Notes: generated by a model from the letters alone, not told the origin. A DNA stretch of 64,000 nt from Thermoflavifilum aggregans (GCF_002797735.1 NZ_PGFG01000001.1:2391001-2455000), one strand, 5' to 3'; counted from the first letter of the stretch, positions 40,936 through 49,767 are shown. Numbers and translations are program-made.

Positions 40936-41166
40936 TCAAACCCAAAGACACCATACCTGATTTCCAACATCCCACTCATAGATAAGAAGCTTAATGATGG
41001 GATGAGGGATAGCGCCTTCAATAGTGTATGCGACGCTGTCACCAAATCCGCTTCGGATATAATGCCCGTCTAAAGTTGCGACAACACTCCCGCCAAATTG
41101 ATACCGGATGCGTTTTCTAACTTCCGTGAATAAAACCTGACCGCCAAATCCCTGGCGGATATAGGT
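40936..41166 (-). pseudogene. Start-less coding remnant with a YIRxGFG repeat
   Basis: Minus-strand codons from 41166 down to the TGA at 40936 read as 76 plausible residues with a repeating pattern: YIRQGFGGQVLFT, YQFGGSVVAT, YIRSGFGDSVAYT. The frame is closed by a TGA just before the first codon and has no start, so it looks like the C-terminal remnant of a small beta-repeat protein. I do not recognise the family. The rest of the 40889-41387 gap shows no gene. Confidence 0.4.
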
Positions 41167-41387
41167 TCACATGCAGCAATAATTTCGAACAAAATAAAAA
41201 ATGAGATCTATAAAAGCAAGTATCAGTTATGATCCCATCCGGGAAAAAATATATTTCTTGAATAACAAAGCAGCATGGAAAGTAAAGGCTGAAATTATAT
41301 TCAATGAATTTCCTCCCAAACAGGTACATGATCATGACTCTGAATGAAACTGATATTTTTCGCCTCATCAGAATAAAACCTGCTTCT

Positions 41388-42050
41388 TCATTGCGGAAAC
41401 ATTTGCTGAATTTTTCTGCTTCGGAATATCAAAACCACCGCTGCTGCAAACCACCACAAAGCCTGAATGGCAGCAAGTGATGTATCCAGTGAAGTGAGGA
41501 TAAGGCGATACAGAGAATATATGCCTACGGCAAAAAAAGCACATGCAAGCAAAAGAGCCAGATAGCCAAAAACACCCGGTAGCACTTTTGAAAAAAGTAT
41601 CACAAACCCCAGCGGAAGAAACAAAGCAGGTGCAGCCACAATGAAATAAAGATGCTGAACGGCATGCCCTATGTTGTTGCCAATGGCTCCCATGGTTTCG
41701 GGTGTAGGGAACAACGCCATGATATAACACACTACTTCCATAAGGCTTACAAATAGCAAGGTTGTAGCACCCAAGAAAGTCATCCAGCCGCCAAAAGTGT
41801 GGCTAGACCGGGACAGATGCACCAGAGCAACTGCAAACAACAGAATGAAAAAAGTACCTACAGCCTGCAGCCAGGCGCCTTTCAACACATCATGGGCATG
41901 CTGCTGTGCAAACCATATATACTGTGCATTGGTAGCATTTAACGGTGGACCCGTATTTATGGCAAACGAATTGCCAATCATCAATACACCTAAAATACAG
42001 GTTATTGCACTAAGCACGCAGAAAGTGCGGATGGACACGTGGCGTGGCAT
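41388..42050 (-). CDS. Six-span membrane protein, DUF4386-like
   Basis: This 220-residue protein starts at the ATG at 42050 (MPRHVSIRTF); the longer frame has no membrane-protein logic before it. Six hydrophobic segments are visible, at residues ~8-28, 60-80, 88-112, 125-150, 155-180 and 190-212. A conserved-looking first loop contains NATNAQYIWF. The layout matches DUF4386/DUF4149-like integral membrane proteins of unknown function. It marks the start of the AT-richer accessory stretch. Confidence 0.6.
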   Translation of the reverse strand: MPRHVSIRTFCVLSAITCILGVLMIGNSFAINTGPPLNATNAQYIWFAQQHAHDVLKGAWLQAVGTFFILLFAVALVHLSRSSHTFGGWMTFLGATTLLFVSLMEVVCYIMALFPTPETMGAIGNNIGHAVQHLYFIVAAPALFLPLGFVILFSKVLPGVFGYLALLLACAFFAVGIYSLYRLILTSLDTSLAAIQALWWFAAAVVLIFRSRKIQQMFPQ

Positions 42051-42929
42051 AAAAATGAAATTGAGAAACGTTATCTGACAGGAATGACTGACATGGTAAA
42101 TGAAAATCAACAGGTCTGTGAAAAATAAAATAAATTTTCAAGATATCTATGCATAAACAAAAAAATAACAAAAAAAACTGGTGCTCTCCTCCATCCAATC
42201 ATACAGATTGATGAATACAGTGTCATGATCTCGTGCATAAGATGTGCACCCGTTAAGCTAATAATGATGATATTTATCAGGATGGTATTTCTTTTTGTTA
42301 TTCGGGGGTTCTGATTTCATCGCGAGAATTTTAATCTCATCGTTGGTCAAATTATATTATCGATCTATTTGTATATCACTTTTGCTGCATAGCATCCATC
42401 TGCACGATCATCTTTCTGTTCGTCTATTCTTCTTTTCTATAAGGGGGAATAAATTATTTGCCCTTACATACACACTTACAGACATCCTTACAGAAAGCTG
42501 TTACATAACTCATCCTTATGGATACTCTGATAAACCTTAAATGCATATTAGCTGATCTTACTACAAGGATTTGATTAATCGGCAATTCAATTTGCTGCGT
42601 AGCAATCTCGTTTTTGAAAATAATGGAAGGGATAGAACGAAAATTGTATTTATTCAAAAAGTCGAATGCCTAAGCAGAAATATTTTTCTGCATCGGGTTT
42701 TTCTGATTACTATTCAAAGTAATGATTCAAAAATTACTATATTCGATTATTTCCCGATGCAGAAAATAGTGAATCCTTAATTATCAAGGCTTTCAGCTAA
42801 TTGGGCAACAAATAGTCAACAACAACTGATTAAGCAAGGGAAAACGCTACACAAAGAAAAGAAAAATCTTTGTTGATGGTAGGGTGTGCTGTGCCTTATC
42901 ATAGACAAAAGCAAAGATAAGATTTCTAC
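42051..42929. other. 880-bp gene-free, AT-rich gap
   Basis: No frame here shows protein-like composition; the longest, at 42571-42780, is low-complexity. The gap holds an inverted repeat at 42685-42765 and the 12-mer TTGGGCAACAAA at 42801-42812, which recurs at 51233-51244. It may represent decayed mobile DNA. Confidence 0.5.
42685..42765. repeat. 13-bp perfect inverted repeat, 55-bp interior
   Basis: Arm TTTCTGCATCGGG (42685-42697) is repeated inverted at 42753-42765. The interior is AT-rich with repeats of TTACTAT/TTCAAA type. It could be the end pair of a small mobile element remnant or a transcript hairpin. Confidence 0.6.
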
Positions 42930-43151
42930 TTACCTAAGTTGCTTTGCAACCGTCTCCGGTTGCAAGCCTATGTACTGGCAAAACTCATCAACAGTAACAA
43001 CCTGGTGTTGCTGCTTCTTGAAGTGGTCTTTAATCTTCTTGATGAGGTTTCTTCCATACCTGCCGCTTCTGCCTGTGATTACCTGAATGTCCTTCGGATA
43101 AATGCACAGTCTATTCATTATTTCAATTATACTTCTTAATACACTATCCAT
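42930..43151 (-). CDS. Small conserved DNA-binding-like protein
   Basis: This 73-residue basic protein starts at the ATG at 43151; the frame extends upstream only to a TTG. The segment KDIQVITGRSGRYGRNLIKK followed by VVTVDEFCQYIGLQ resembles the small Bacteroidota proteins with a helix-turn-helix-like core (ITGKSxRxARxxL...VTxxEFxxYxG). Function is unknown. A TATATTTG -7 element lies 36-43 bases upstream, so it is probably expressed. It diverges from the gene at 43365. Confidence 0.65.
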   Translation of the reverse strand: MDSVLRSIIEIMNRLCIYPKDIQVITGRSGRYGRNLIKKIKDHFKKQQHQVVTVDEFCQYIGLQPETVAKQLR

Positions 43152-43186
43152 ACCGATGATATAGTTCAAATATGGAAGTGCTGTTA

Positions 43187-43194
43187 CAAATATA
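43187..43194 (-). promoter_or_regulatory. Candidate promoter (-7 element) for the small protein at 42930
   Basis: The minus strand reads TATATTTG, an exact TAnnTTTG match, 36 bases upstream of the ATG at 43151. Confidence 0.5.
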
Positions 43195-43267
43195 AATCTT
43201 TTTTAAGGGCGGTAAAACTGAGTTTGTTGGAATAATGCGGAACAATCGGCACGGATGGCATGGCTCA

Positions 43268-43299
43268 TTTGCAGAGGCTTTAGGGTGCTTTTAATTTTG
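43268..43299 (+). promoter_or_regulatory. Bacteroidota-type promoter for the gene at 43365
   Basis: TTTG at 43268-43271 and TAATTTTG at 43292-43299 are separated by 20 bases, a good match to the -33/-7 consensus. The predicted leader is about 60 bases. Confidence 0.7.
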
Positions 43300-43364
43300 T
43301 TTTCGTAAGTTGATTAGAGCGTATCAGTCGAAACAAATTTACAAACTCATAAAAGTTTAAAGCA

Positions 43365-43967
43365 ATGGCAAAACTAAAAGGTATCCTCAAAATTGAAGGC
43401 ACTCTGGATGAGCTGACCTTCTACAAGACACAAGATGGCCATTTGGTGAAAACCAAAGGTGGCGTATTTGCTGAACGAATTGCAAATGACCCGAACTTCC
43501 AGCGTACCCGTGAAAACGGAGCTGAGTTTGGAAGTTCTGCAACTGCTGGCAAGTTGCTCCGCAACGCTGTCCGTAACCTCATGATGAACGCTGCTGACAA
43601 TCGTGTTACCAGTCGTTTAACTCAAATCATGACGCAAATTAAAAACTATGATGTTATATCCCCAAGGGGTGAACGTACTGTTGCAATCGGTTTTGCTGAC
43701 CCTGCGGCATTGGCTCTGTTGAAAGATTTTGATTTCAACGACAATGCAGCTTTAGGCGGTGTGCTTTTTGCTCCGTTCACTGTATCAGGTGGAACAGGTG
43801 CAATCAACATTGCCGCTTTCATTCCTATCAATGATATTGCATATCCTTCCGGTACAACTCATGTCAGCTTCAAATCTGCCTATGCAGTTGTTGACTTCAC
43901 CAACGGAACCAGTGCAATTGAGTTCAGCCCTTTAACCAATCTTCTTATAGACAGAACCAACATGTGA
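43365..43967 (+). CDS. Conserved hypothetical protein of Bacteroidota
   Basis: This 200-residue protein has no signal peptide or membrane span. The N-terminus (MAKLKGILKIEGTLDELTFY, then KTKGGV) and the central RTRENGAEFGSSATAGKLLR resemble a recurrent Bacteroidota family of unknown function. The second half is beta-rich and hydrophobic (GGTGAINIAAFIPINDIAYPSG). It has its own promoter and is followed immediately by a highly structured non-coding region. No function is proposed. Confidence 0.7.
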   Translation: MAKLKGILKIEGTLDELTFYKTQDGHLVKTKGGVFAERIANDPNFQRTRENGAEFGSSATAGKLLRNAVRNLMMNAADNRVTSRLTQIMTQIKNYDVISPRGERTVAIGFADPAALALLKDFDFNDNAALGGVLFAPFTVSGGTGAINIAAFIPINDIAYPSGTTHVSFKSAYAVVDFTNGTSAIEFSPLTNLLIDRTNM

Positions 43968-44306
43968 CAGCCAATGCGTTGGGATGCTTGCATAAGCGTG
44001 GGGTGGCTGTGCGAAGCGAACACATAAGACCGCATTATGTTTAAGTATGCTTCCGCCATTTTTTATACTGGCATAAGCGAAATGGTGGTGGTTGGAGTGC
44101 AGCACTTTTTGTTGCTATGCTCGGGTTGGCTTGGCACTTTGCTGACTCCATATTTATTTATTTTTGTGTCAGCGAATCACTTCGTGATTTGGCAAGGCAA
44201 TGTGCCAAAGCGTGAAGAGCATAGCCACAAAAAGTATGACAGTTAAAAATGGCGGCAACACCATAGATGCAGTGGAAGGGTTGGCATTGTGGGTTAGCCA
44301 CTGCAT
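43967..44306. repeat. Nested inverted-repeat region, ~340 bp non-coding
   Basis: A chain of paired arms follows the gene at 43365. They are 43967-43973 with 44004-44010, 44053-44070 with 44240-44255 (imperfect), 44104-44122 with 44217-44235 (18 of 19), 44131-44137 with 44202-44208, 44141-44146 with 44168-44173, a small hairpin at 44175-44189, and 44267-44275 with 44298-44306 (9 of 9). GCATAAGC also recurs at three places. The central ~200 bases could fold as one long stem. It looks like a structured RNA or a mobile-element end; no coding sense is seen. Confidence 0.7.
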
Positions 44307-44451
44307 AAGCCGTGTTTGTGGGCTGGCTTGATGCATTAGCTACCTTCATCATAAATTTCAGTTTTCTAATATTTATAAACAACTATGCAAACAAATCGTA
44401 GTTGAAAACTTTACTATAGAAAAAAGTGAAAATGATTGCCTATATAAAGTA

Positions 44452-45222
44452 TCATACCTGATAATGAATAACAGACAGCCACCTTTGAAACTTTTTAAAG
44501 AAAAAATAAAATACATAAATAAAAATAATCATCACCCCCGACAGGATCATGTTAGGGGATATAATTCCGTTACCAGGGGAGCTTTTAATAACTTCATGTG
44601 TAAAATAAAACGTACAATTACCCGCCCAATGTATACAGCCGGTTGTCCAAATTTGGCCTGTTTTAACAAGCGGAATAACCAATAAAATGCCCAGTAAAAA
44701 AAGATAAGTATAGGTTTCCCAACCATCATCCAAACGATAAATATGATTAAATAAATAAATAGTTGCAGAAAGCAGTATAATGATATATTCATTCATTTTC
44801 TGGTTCGCATGACTGAAAACATAACCCCTGGTCAGGATATCTTCCGAAAAAGAAGAAAAGAAATTTCCAAAAACAAACAGGCCATAAGATTTAAGAATAG
44901 AACTGGTATCGAGTACTTGTACAACATGTTCTGCTCCTGATAGAATAGATAAATAAAAAGTCACTCCATATATGGTAGCACCCACACATAAACCAACTAA
45001 TATTTGTTTTACTAAATTTTTATTTTTTAACAAGCCCCATACAGCTAACCCTTTCCCGAATTGCCATCTGGCAATTAAATATGCGGCTACAAAAAACAAA
45101 GCCTGCATCAACAGGAAACCCGGTGCACTGTTCCTGAACATAATCATATACTCTGCCAGATGGTAGAGTACAAAAAGCACTAGAAATCCTACAATGAGTG
45201 AATAAATAGATTGCTTTTTCAT
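44452..45222 (-). CDS. CPBP family intramembrane metalloprotease
   Basis: This 256-residue membrane protein has about seven hydrophobic spans. The CPBP motifs are present in degenerate form: motif 1 SEDILTRGYVF (Glu-Asp instead of Glu-Glu, with the Arg), motif 2 FNHIYR and motif 3 HWAGN. Family members include Rce1-type proteases and bacteriocin self-immunity proteins. The substrate is unknown. The gene is isolated between a structured region and a broken oxidoreductase gene, which suits an accessory role. Confidence 0.8.
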   Translation of the reverse strand: MKKQSIYSLIVGFLVLFVLYHLAEYMIMFRNSAPGFLLMQALFFVAAYLIARWQFGKGLAVWGLLKNKNLVKQILVGLCVGATIYGVTFYLSILSGAEHVVQVLDTSSILKSYGLFVFGNFFSSFSEDILTRGYVFSHANQKMNEYIIILLSATIYLFNHIYRLDDGWETYTYLFLLGILLVIPLVKTGQIWTTGCIHWAGNCTFYFTHEVIKSSPGNGIISPNMILSGVMIIFIYVFYFFFKKFQRWLSVIHYQV

Positions 45223-45250
45223 GTGTATATTTTTTTTTGTTTTTTATTGG

Positions 45251-45457
45251 CTATTCCAGGCAAAAAAGCACTTTCCCCCCTTTGCCGGTTTTACTCTCCA
45301 CTATTGCATCTTTATATTCCTCCAATGGATATTTTACAGAAACTTCCATTTTAAATTCCGGGCCGATTACTATATTGATAAGTTCGCTCCAGATGACTTT
45401 CAATTCAGCTGCGGTTTTGGATAGCAGCCATGGTTTGCTGTGCCATAGCATTTGCAA
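45251..45457 (-). pseudogene. Truncated zinc-type alcohol dehydrogenase/quinone oxidoreductase, C-terminal remnant
   Basis: The frame encodes ~66 residues ending YPLEEYKDAIVESKTGKGG and KVLFCLE, the C-terminal helix and strand of medium-chain dehydrogenase/quinone oxidoreductases, where full proteins have ~320 residues. The catalytic and Rossmann domains are absent and no further homologous frame is seen upstream, so the gene was broken by deletion. It is the only content of the 45223-45546 gap. Confidence 0.7.
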
Positions 45458-45546
45458 TCATGTAAGAAAAAATTAGTGGAAGGTAGTATTTCATCTTCTT
45501 TATAAATTTTTGAATAAAGATGTACTCCTGTAAAACCTTTTACGAA

Positions 45547-46929
45547 TTAATAGGTGGCTGTTTCGTAAAATCCGTACTTATTCTTGTTTTCTATCAATTC
45601 GATGCCTTTCACTAAAGCCACATCGATACCTTGTTTTATATCTGATATTTTTTCCATTACTTCTATGTCAGGGCTTATTCCAATGCCTACGAATTCAGTA
45701 CCGTCAGGCATCAGGTCTCTTTTAGAGCACACAAAACCTACCCCTCCACCAGGCAGTGAATAGCCCAGCGGGTTACCCGTGCTGCCGCCAGTTTTTTGCC
45801 CGATGATAACGCCTCTCTTCATGCATTTAAATGCTGCAGTGAAATCCTCTGCTGCGGAATAAGTGAAGGAACTCGTTAATAATACCACTGGCTTTTTATA
45901 GGTGCCATTTTTATAAGGTTTCCACCAAAACTGATTTCTTTCCATTTCGAAAGCAGCATTACCCCATGACCGTTGCGCCGGGTTGTATTTTCTGAAGATA
46001 GTTTGATTTGTAGCAAAAGCAGTATCTGTCAATCGTCCAAGTATTTCGTAGCCATTATCGCTGTTACCGCCACGGTTGTTTCGAATATCAATGATGAGCC
46101 CCCGGGAAGCAGATAATATTGCAAACAGACTGTCAAATTGCTCGGGTATCTTACTACTACCGAAACTATTGATGGATACATAAGCTATGCTGTCCGCCAT
46201 CCAGGTAAAAGTAACAGGTGATGTCTCCCTTAAGTCAATGGTTCTGTCTAATAACTGGTCATTTAGAATACCACGACCATCTTTTATAGTAAGTTTAATC
46301 TTGCTGTTGGCAGCGCCGCTCAACAACTCACGGCTATAAATGCGGGCAATACTATCCTGTGGAGTTGAAAAATTAATAAATGGAGCAATTTTATTTTTGA
46401 TATAGTCTTGAACCGGTACATCATCAATGGCTACAATTTCGTCACCTGGTTTAATGGTTATTGATGGTTGTATGTTATCCATCAGTGCAGTGATAATTGC
46501 TTTACCTTCGATACACCTCACTTGCAGAGGTGCAGAAAATATTGTTTTTTCAAAGAAATTTAAAGGCTCCATAATACGGCTATGTCCATCTCGTAACAAC
46601 TGGTTAAACTGTTTCAAAACATTGTAGTAATCCGTGGTAGTTTTAGTGGCTTCTACTTTGGGAATAAATGCCATGTAGGCTGAATCCCAATTAAGATTTG
46701 GAACTAAATCAAAGTTGGCAAAACCAAATTTTGCTTCACTCCATACTTTGCCTAATCCTGCAATTTTTTCAGGAGCCGTTAACTGTCTGTTGGTTGAGTT
46801 GTTATAACTGAATGCAGGAAAAAGTTTATTATACCGGTTTGCATAAAAAGCGGAATCAAAAACCGGTTGTGCTTTAACCATTATGGAAGCATAAATTAAA
46901 GCAGTAACTACTATCATTCTTCGTATCAT
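45547..46929 (-). CDS. S41 family (tail-specific) peptidase, exported
   Basis: This 460-residue protein starts at the ATG at 46929 (MIRRMIVVTALIYASIMVKAQ, a good signal peptide); a GTG further upstream would overlap the previous gene. An N-terminal helical part is followed by a PDZ-like domain (~120-215; IKPGDEIVAIDDVPV) and the S41 core with LIIDIRNNRGGNSDNGYE. The catalytic SSFTYSAAEDF contains the nucleophile Ser, followed by IGQKTGGSTGN. Family members cleave C-terminal regions of secreted substrates. It lies 19 bases after the Lnt-Omp85 fusion gene and is likely co-transcribed. Confidence 0.9.
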   Translation of the reverse strand: MIRRMIVVTALIYASIMVKAQPVFDSAFYANRYNKLFPAFSYNNSTNRQLTAPEKIAGLGKVWSEAKFGFANFDLVPNLNWDSAYMAFIPKVEATKTTTDYYNVLKQFNQLLRDGHSRIMEPLNFFEKTIFSAPLQVRCIEGKAIITALMDNIQPSITIKPGDEIVAIDDVPVQDYIKNKIAPFINFSTPQDSIARIYSRELLSGAANSKIKLTIKDGRGILNDQLLDRTIDLRETSPVTFTWMADSIAYVSINSFGSSKIPEQFDSLFAILSASRGLIIDIRNNRGGNSDNGYEILGRLTDTAFATNQTIFRKYNPAQRSWGNAAFEMERNQFWWKPYKNGTYKKPVVLLTSSFTYSAAEDFTAAFKCMKRGVIIGQKTGGSTGNPLGYSLPGGGVGFVCSKRDLMPDGTEFVGIGISPDIEVMEKISDIKQGIDVALVKGIELIENKNKYGFYETATY

Positions 46930-46948
46930 GATTAAATGTTTTAAATAT

Positions 46949-49573
46949 TTAAAATGCTTCACCGATGTTTATATAAAAATTACACTGACCATTTCCAAAA
47001 CCTACATCCATTCGCAGATTAACTTTGTGTTGTTTGCTGATGAGCCTCCTGAATCCAAAACCCACCGAATGTTTTAAGTCTTTACCATTGATTTGATCTA
47101 AATCGGGGCTAACTTTTCCTACACCTGAAAATAATACAATACCCCAATTGCGCCACAAGTGTCTTCTATACTCTGCCTGTAAGGCCACTAAATCTTTATC
47201 TCTAAAGCGACCAGCGTAAAATCCTCTCATCATATTACCACCACCTAAATAAGACAACTGAGTAAAAGGAACTTCGCCGTCTTTAATATTTACAATCCCC
47301 TGTAATGCCAGTACAGCACCGGAACGCAAGGTATGGTATTTTCTAACGTCGGCATCAAAAGCAAAGTAATTGGTTCCGGATCCGAAATAATGCTGATTCC
47401 ATATAGCATCAAAGAGCACATACCAACCCTTGGAACTATTATTGACATTATCTCTTGAATCATGTAAGATTTCTATCCCCAAACCTGATTGTATGTTTCC
47501 ACTTCCTCCTGTTAATGTATCCAAAACAATTGGGACATCTTTATCCTGGTAAAGCCGGTAAAAGTTTGAATAATTATAGTGAAGACCTGCGTAGGTATTT
47601 TTTTTCATTTCTTTAAGCAGTGAAATATCTGTCTTTACCACGTTATAACTAATAGTCACTGCGTTTTCTTCAACCGTCTTATTTCCAATGCCATAAAATT
47701 TTTCAGGAAACTTGTTTAACGCCAAACCTGCTTTTACCAGGAAACGATTTCCAGGGGTAAAGTGTAGGAGGTTGACTTCATTAATGAACTGTCGGTTAAA
47801 AGTATATAAAGCATTTGCACCGATTTGTGAAAGCCTGGCATCAGTCGATGTTTTATAAAAGTGCATAGCAGATACTCCCAATGCGATACTTGTTTCTGGT
47901 GCGTAAGAAACAGCAGGGAATAAAATAGGTTTAGATTTCTTTGTTGGCTGGTTTTTATATGTACCCGTCGTATCCCTGTCAGCCAACTGAGCTTGTGCAA
48001 AAAAAGGTATAGAAGTTACCAATAAAAAAATAGCAATAGAATAAGTCAGCACTCTTTTCTGTCTTTTTATCTTTCTCCAAAAGCCAATCATCACCGCCAG
48101 TAAAATCAACAGAATTAAAATGGGTAACCAATCACCTGCTTGTACATACAAAGTTGGAAATTGTTTTGCAGGAATATCCGCCAGCATCAGTCTTAAAGGA
48201 TGGTCGAAGTAATTATTGGCATATATCAACTGTCCGGTTGGTGTTACCATTTCCGTAACGCCATGTGAAGTAGGCCTAATCAGCGTAAATCCATTTTCCA
48301 AAGCTCTGTAGCGGGTTATTTTTCCTCTCAGTTCAGCAATTGCTTTCCAGTCGTTGGATGGTGCAAATAAAATGTCAGCCTGAGCCGTTCCTGCCTTTCG
48401 GGCATAAGTTATAAAATCGGTATCAAAACAAATAACGGCAGCTACTTTTCCATAAGGTGTATTACAGGTGGGAATAATGCCGTTACCAGTCACCATTAAA
48501 TCTTTCTCTAATCCAAGCGGATAATGTTTAAGATATTCAAAAGCAATACGACCATCGGGTTGTATAAAAATAATCTTGTTTTCTACAGGTTTTACAGCGG
48601 TTGGTGTGTACACTTCAGCGGCCATACCGATATACACCTTCCATTTTTGAGCAATTTTCTTAACCGAATCTATCAAAGCTCTTTCATCATCCTTCATCAC
48701 CACCAGATTGCCTTCCCCACAAAAAATAATTTTTGCTCCTGCTGCCGCTGCCTTTTCGGTTTGTTGCAATACGTCAAGATTCGATAATTCAAATGCATGA
48801 TGATAATAGGTTACGTCATCAGGCGCCAATGCCACCTGTTTTTGAGTTATCAAATGCTGATACAGTTTGTTAACGGGTTCGCTACGCAGGCTATCATTAT
48901 CCAATACTACTGCCACCCTTACCTTCGGCCCGGGTTGATAACTTTTTATTCTTATTAATCCGGCAATGGCTACCAGCAAAATGACCAATCCATACCAACG
49001 GATCAATGATTTTGATAATGGATTGTTAGTGAATCCGTTTTCGAGAACATACACCAGGATGGAAGAAAATAAAGCAGCAAGGAAGGATAAGGTCCAGATA
49101 CCACCGTAAGCCACCAAATTATTAAATGGATGCCAACTGGCAAGCATACTTACCGGAGAACCCCAAATGCCAAAAGGGCTGCTATTTGAACCTATGAATT
49201 CCAAAAAAACCTTGGTGCAGGGATATACTAATATTAACCACAATTGGTTAACAGATTTTTTGAATAACAGGGCATCCAGCAAAACCGGCAAAAGCCCAAC
49301 GAAAGTAGATACAGACATCACAGCAATGAAGGCGGCCGTGGAACTGAAGATGTGAGCTGCAATACCCCAAAATGTTATAAGAATGGCTGCGACACTGCCG
49401 GAGAATAAAAGTATAAACCCCGGCAGTGTTTTTTTATGCCTTATATAACGGATGGCAAAAACAGGAAAAAGAAACAACACAAAAGGCAATTGGAAAATTC
49501 TTCCTAATAAAAGGCTTGCTATTGCACAAATAAGCAGCAGATTAATTTTTTTGTCTGAAATTGTTTTTTGCAT
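46949..49573 (-). CDS. Fusion: apolipoprotein N-acyltransferase-like nitrilase domain plus Omp85/BamA-like beta-barrel
   Basis: This 874-residue protein combines two normally separate proteins. Residues ~10-205 hold about six membrane helices and ~215-470 a carbon-nitrogen hydrolase domain. It retains the Glu (FCGEGNLV), Lys (EYLKHYPLGLE) and Cys (AVICFDTDF) expected of Lnt. A last helix lies at ~480-500. Next, the segment VLTYSIAIFLLVTSIPFFAQAQ (~508-529), in two parts of a hydrophobic run ending in AQAQ, resembles a cleavable signal peptide. Residues ~530-874 match the surface-antigen barrel of Omp85 proteins (GLGIEILHDSRDN, SYLGGGNMMRGFY). No start codon occurs at the junction, so the fusion is in frame. 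Six direct repeats and a promoter lie upstream. Confidence 0.85.
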   Translation of the reverse strand: MQKTISDKKINLLLICAIASLLLGRIFQLPFVLFLFPVFAIRYIRHKKTLPGFILLFSGSVAAILITFWGIAAHIFSSTAAFIAVMSVSTFVGLLPVLLDALLFKKSVNQLWLILVYPCTKVFLEFIGSNSSPFGIWGSPVSMLASWHPFNNLVAYGGIWTLSFLAALFSSILVYVLENGFTNNPLSKSLIRWYGLVILLVAIAGLIRIKSYQPGPKVRVAVVLDNDSLRSEPVNKLYQHLITQKQVALAPDDVTYYHHAFELSNLDVLQQTEKAAAAGAKIIFCGEGNLVVMKDDERALIDSVKKIAQKWKVYIGMAAEVYTPTAVKPVENKIIFIQPDGRIAFEYLKHYPLGLEKDLMVTGNGIIPTCNTPYGKVAAVICFDTDFITYARKAGTAQADILFAPSNDWKAIAELRGKITRYRALENGFTLIRPTSHGVTEMVTPTGQLIYANNYFDHPLRLMLADIPAKQFPTLYVQAGDWLPILILLILLAVMIGFWRKIKRQKRVLTYSIAIFLLVTSIPFFAQAQLADRDTTGTYKNQPTKKSKPILFPAVSYAPETSIALGVSAMHFYKTSTDARLSQIGANALYTFNRQFINEVNLLHFTPGNRFLVKAGLALNKFPEKFYGIGNKTVEENAVTISYNVVKTDISLLKEMKKNTYAGLHYNYSNFYRLYQDKDVPIVLDTLTGGSGNIQSGLGIEILHDSRDNVNNSSKGWYVLFDAIWNQHYFGSGTNYFAFDADVRKYHTLRSGAVLALQGIVNIKDGEVPFTQLSYLGGGNMMRGFYAGRFRDKDLVALQAEYRRHLWRNWGIVLFSGVGKVSPDLDQINGKDLKHSVGFGFRRLISKQHKVNLRMDVGFGNGQCNFYINIGEAF

Positions 49574-49609
49574 GGTGTAATGATTTTCTGGTTGAAAAAA
49601 TTATCCATG

Positions 49610-49642
49610 CAAAAATAATTTTGAACAGGAGGGCTTTCCAAA
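49610..49642 (-). promoter_or_regulatory. Promoter of the Lnt-Omp85 fusion operon
   Basis: On the minus strand TTTG (49639-49642) and TATTTTTG (49610-49617) are separated by 21 bases, a textbook Bacteroidota -33/-7 pair, 37 bases upstream of the ATG at 49573. The nearest direct repeat begins 6 bases upstream of the -33 element. Confidence 0.75.
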
Positions 49643-49647
49643 TTAAG

Positions 49648-49756
49648 GGGATGAATATCAGCGATTTGGGATGAATGGCAAGTATTGGGATGAATGGCAA
49701 GTATTGGGATGAATGGCAAACTGACTGGGATGAATGGCAAACTGACTGGGATGAAA
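49648..49756 (-). repeat. Six direct repeats, putative LytTR binding sites
   Basis: GGGATGAAT occurs at plus positions 49648, 49668, 49687, 49706 and 49727, with a degenerate GGGATGAAA at 49748. Spacings are 20, 19, 19, 21 and 21 bases, about two helical turns. The minus-strand core CCATTCATC differs from the known AlgR (LytTR) site CCGTTCGTC only by two A/G changes. The repeats fill the gap between a LytTR gene and the promoter of the next gene. Confidence 0.75.
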
Positions 49757-49767
49757 TGCAATGTAGC

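Noticed and set aside
42571..42780. 69-codon frame in the AT-rich gap
   Set aside because: Low-complexity composition and it runs through the inverted repeat; no coding signs.
43967..44306. Integron attC site
   Set aside because: No RYYYAAC/GTTRRRY core pair at suitable positions and the region is much longer than attC sites; no integrase nearby.
49519..49761. 80-codon minus-strand frame over the direct repeats
   Set aside because: Its repeating FIPVSLP-like sequence is only the translation of the operator repeats.
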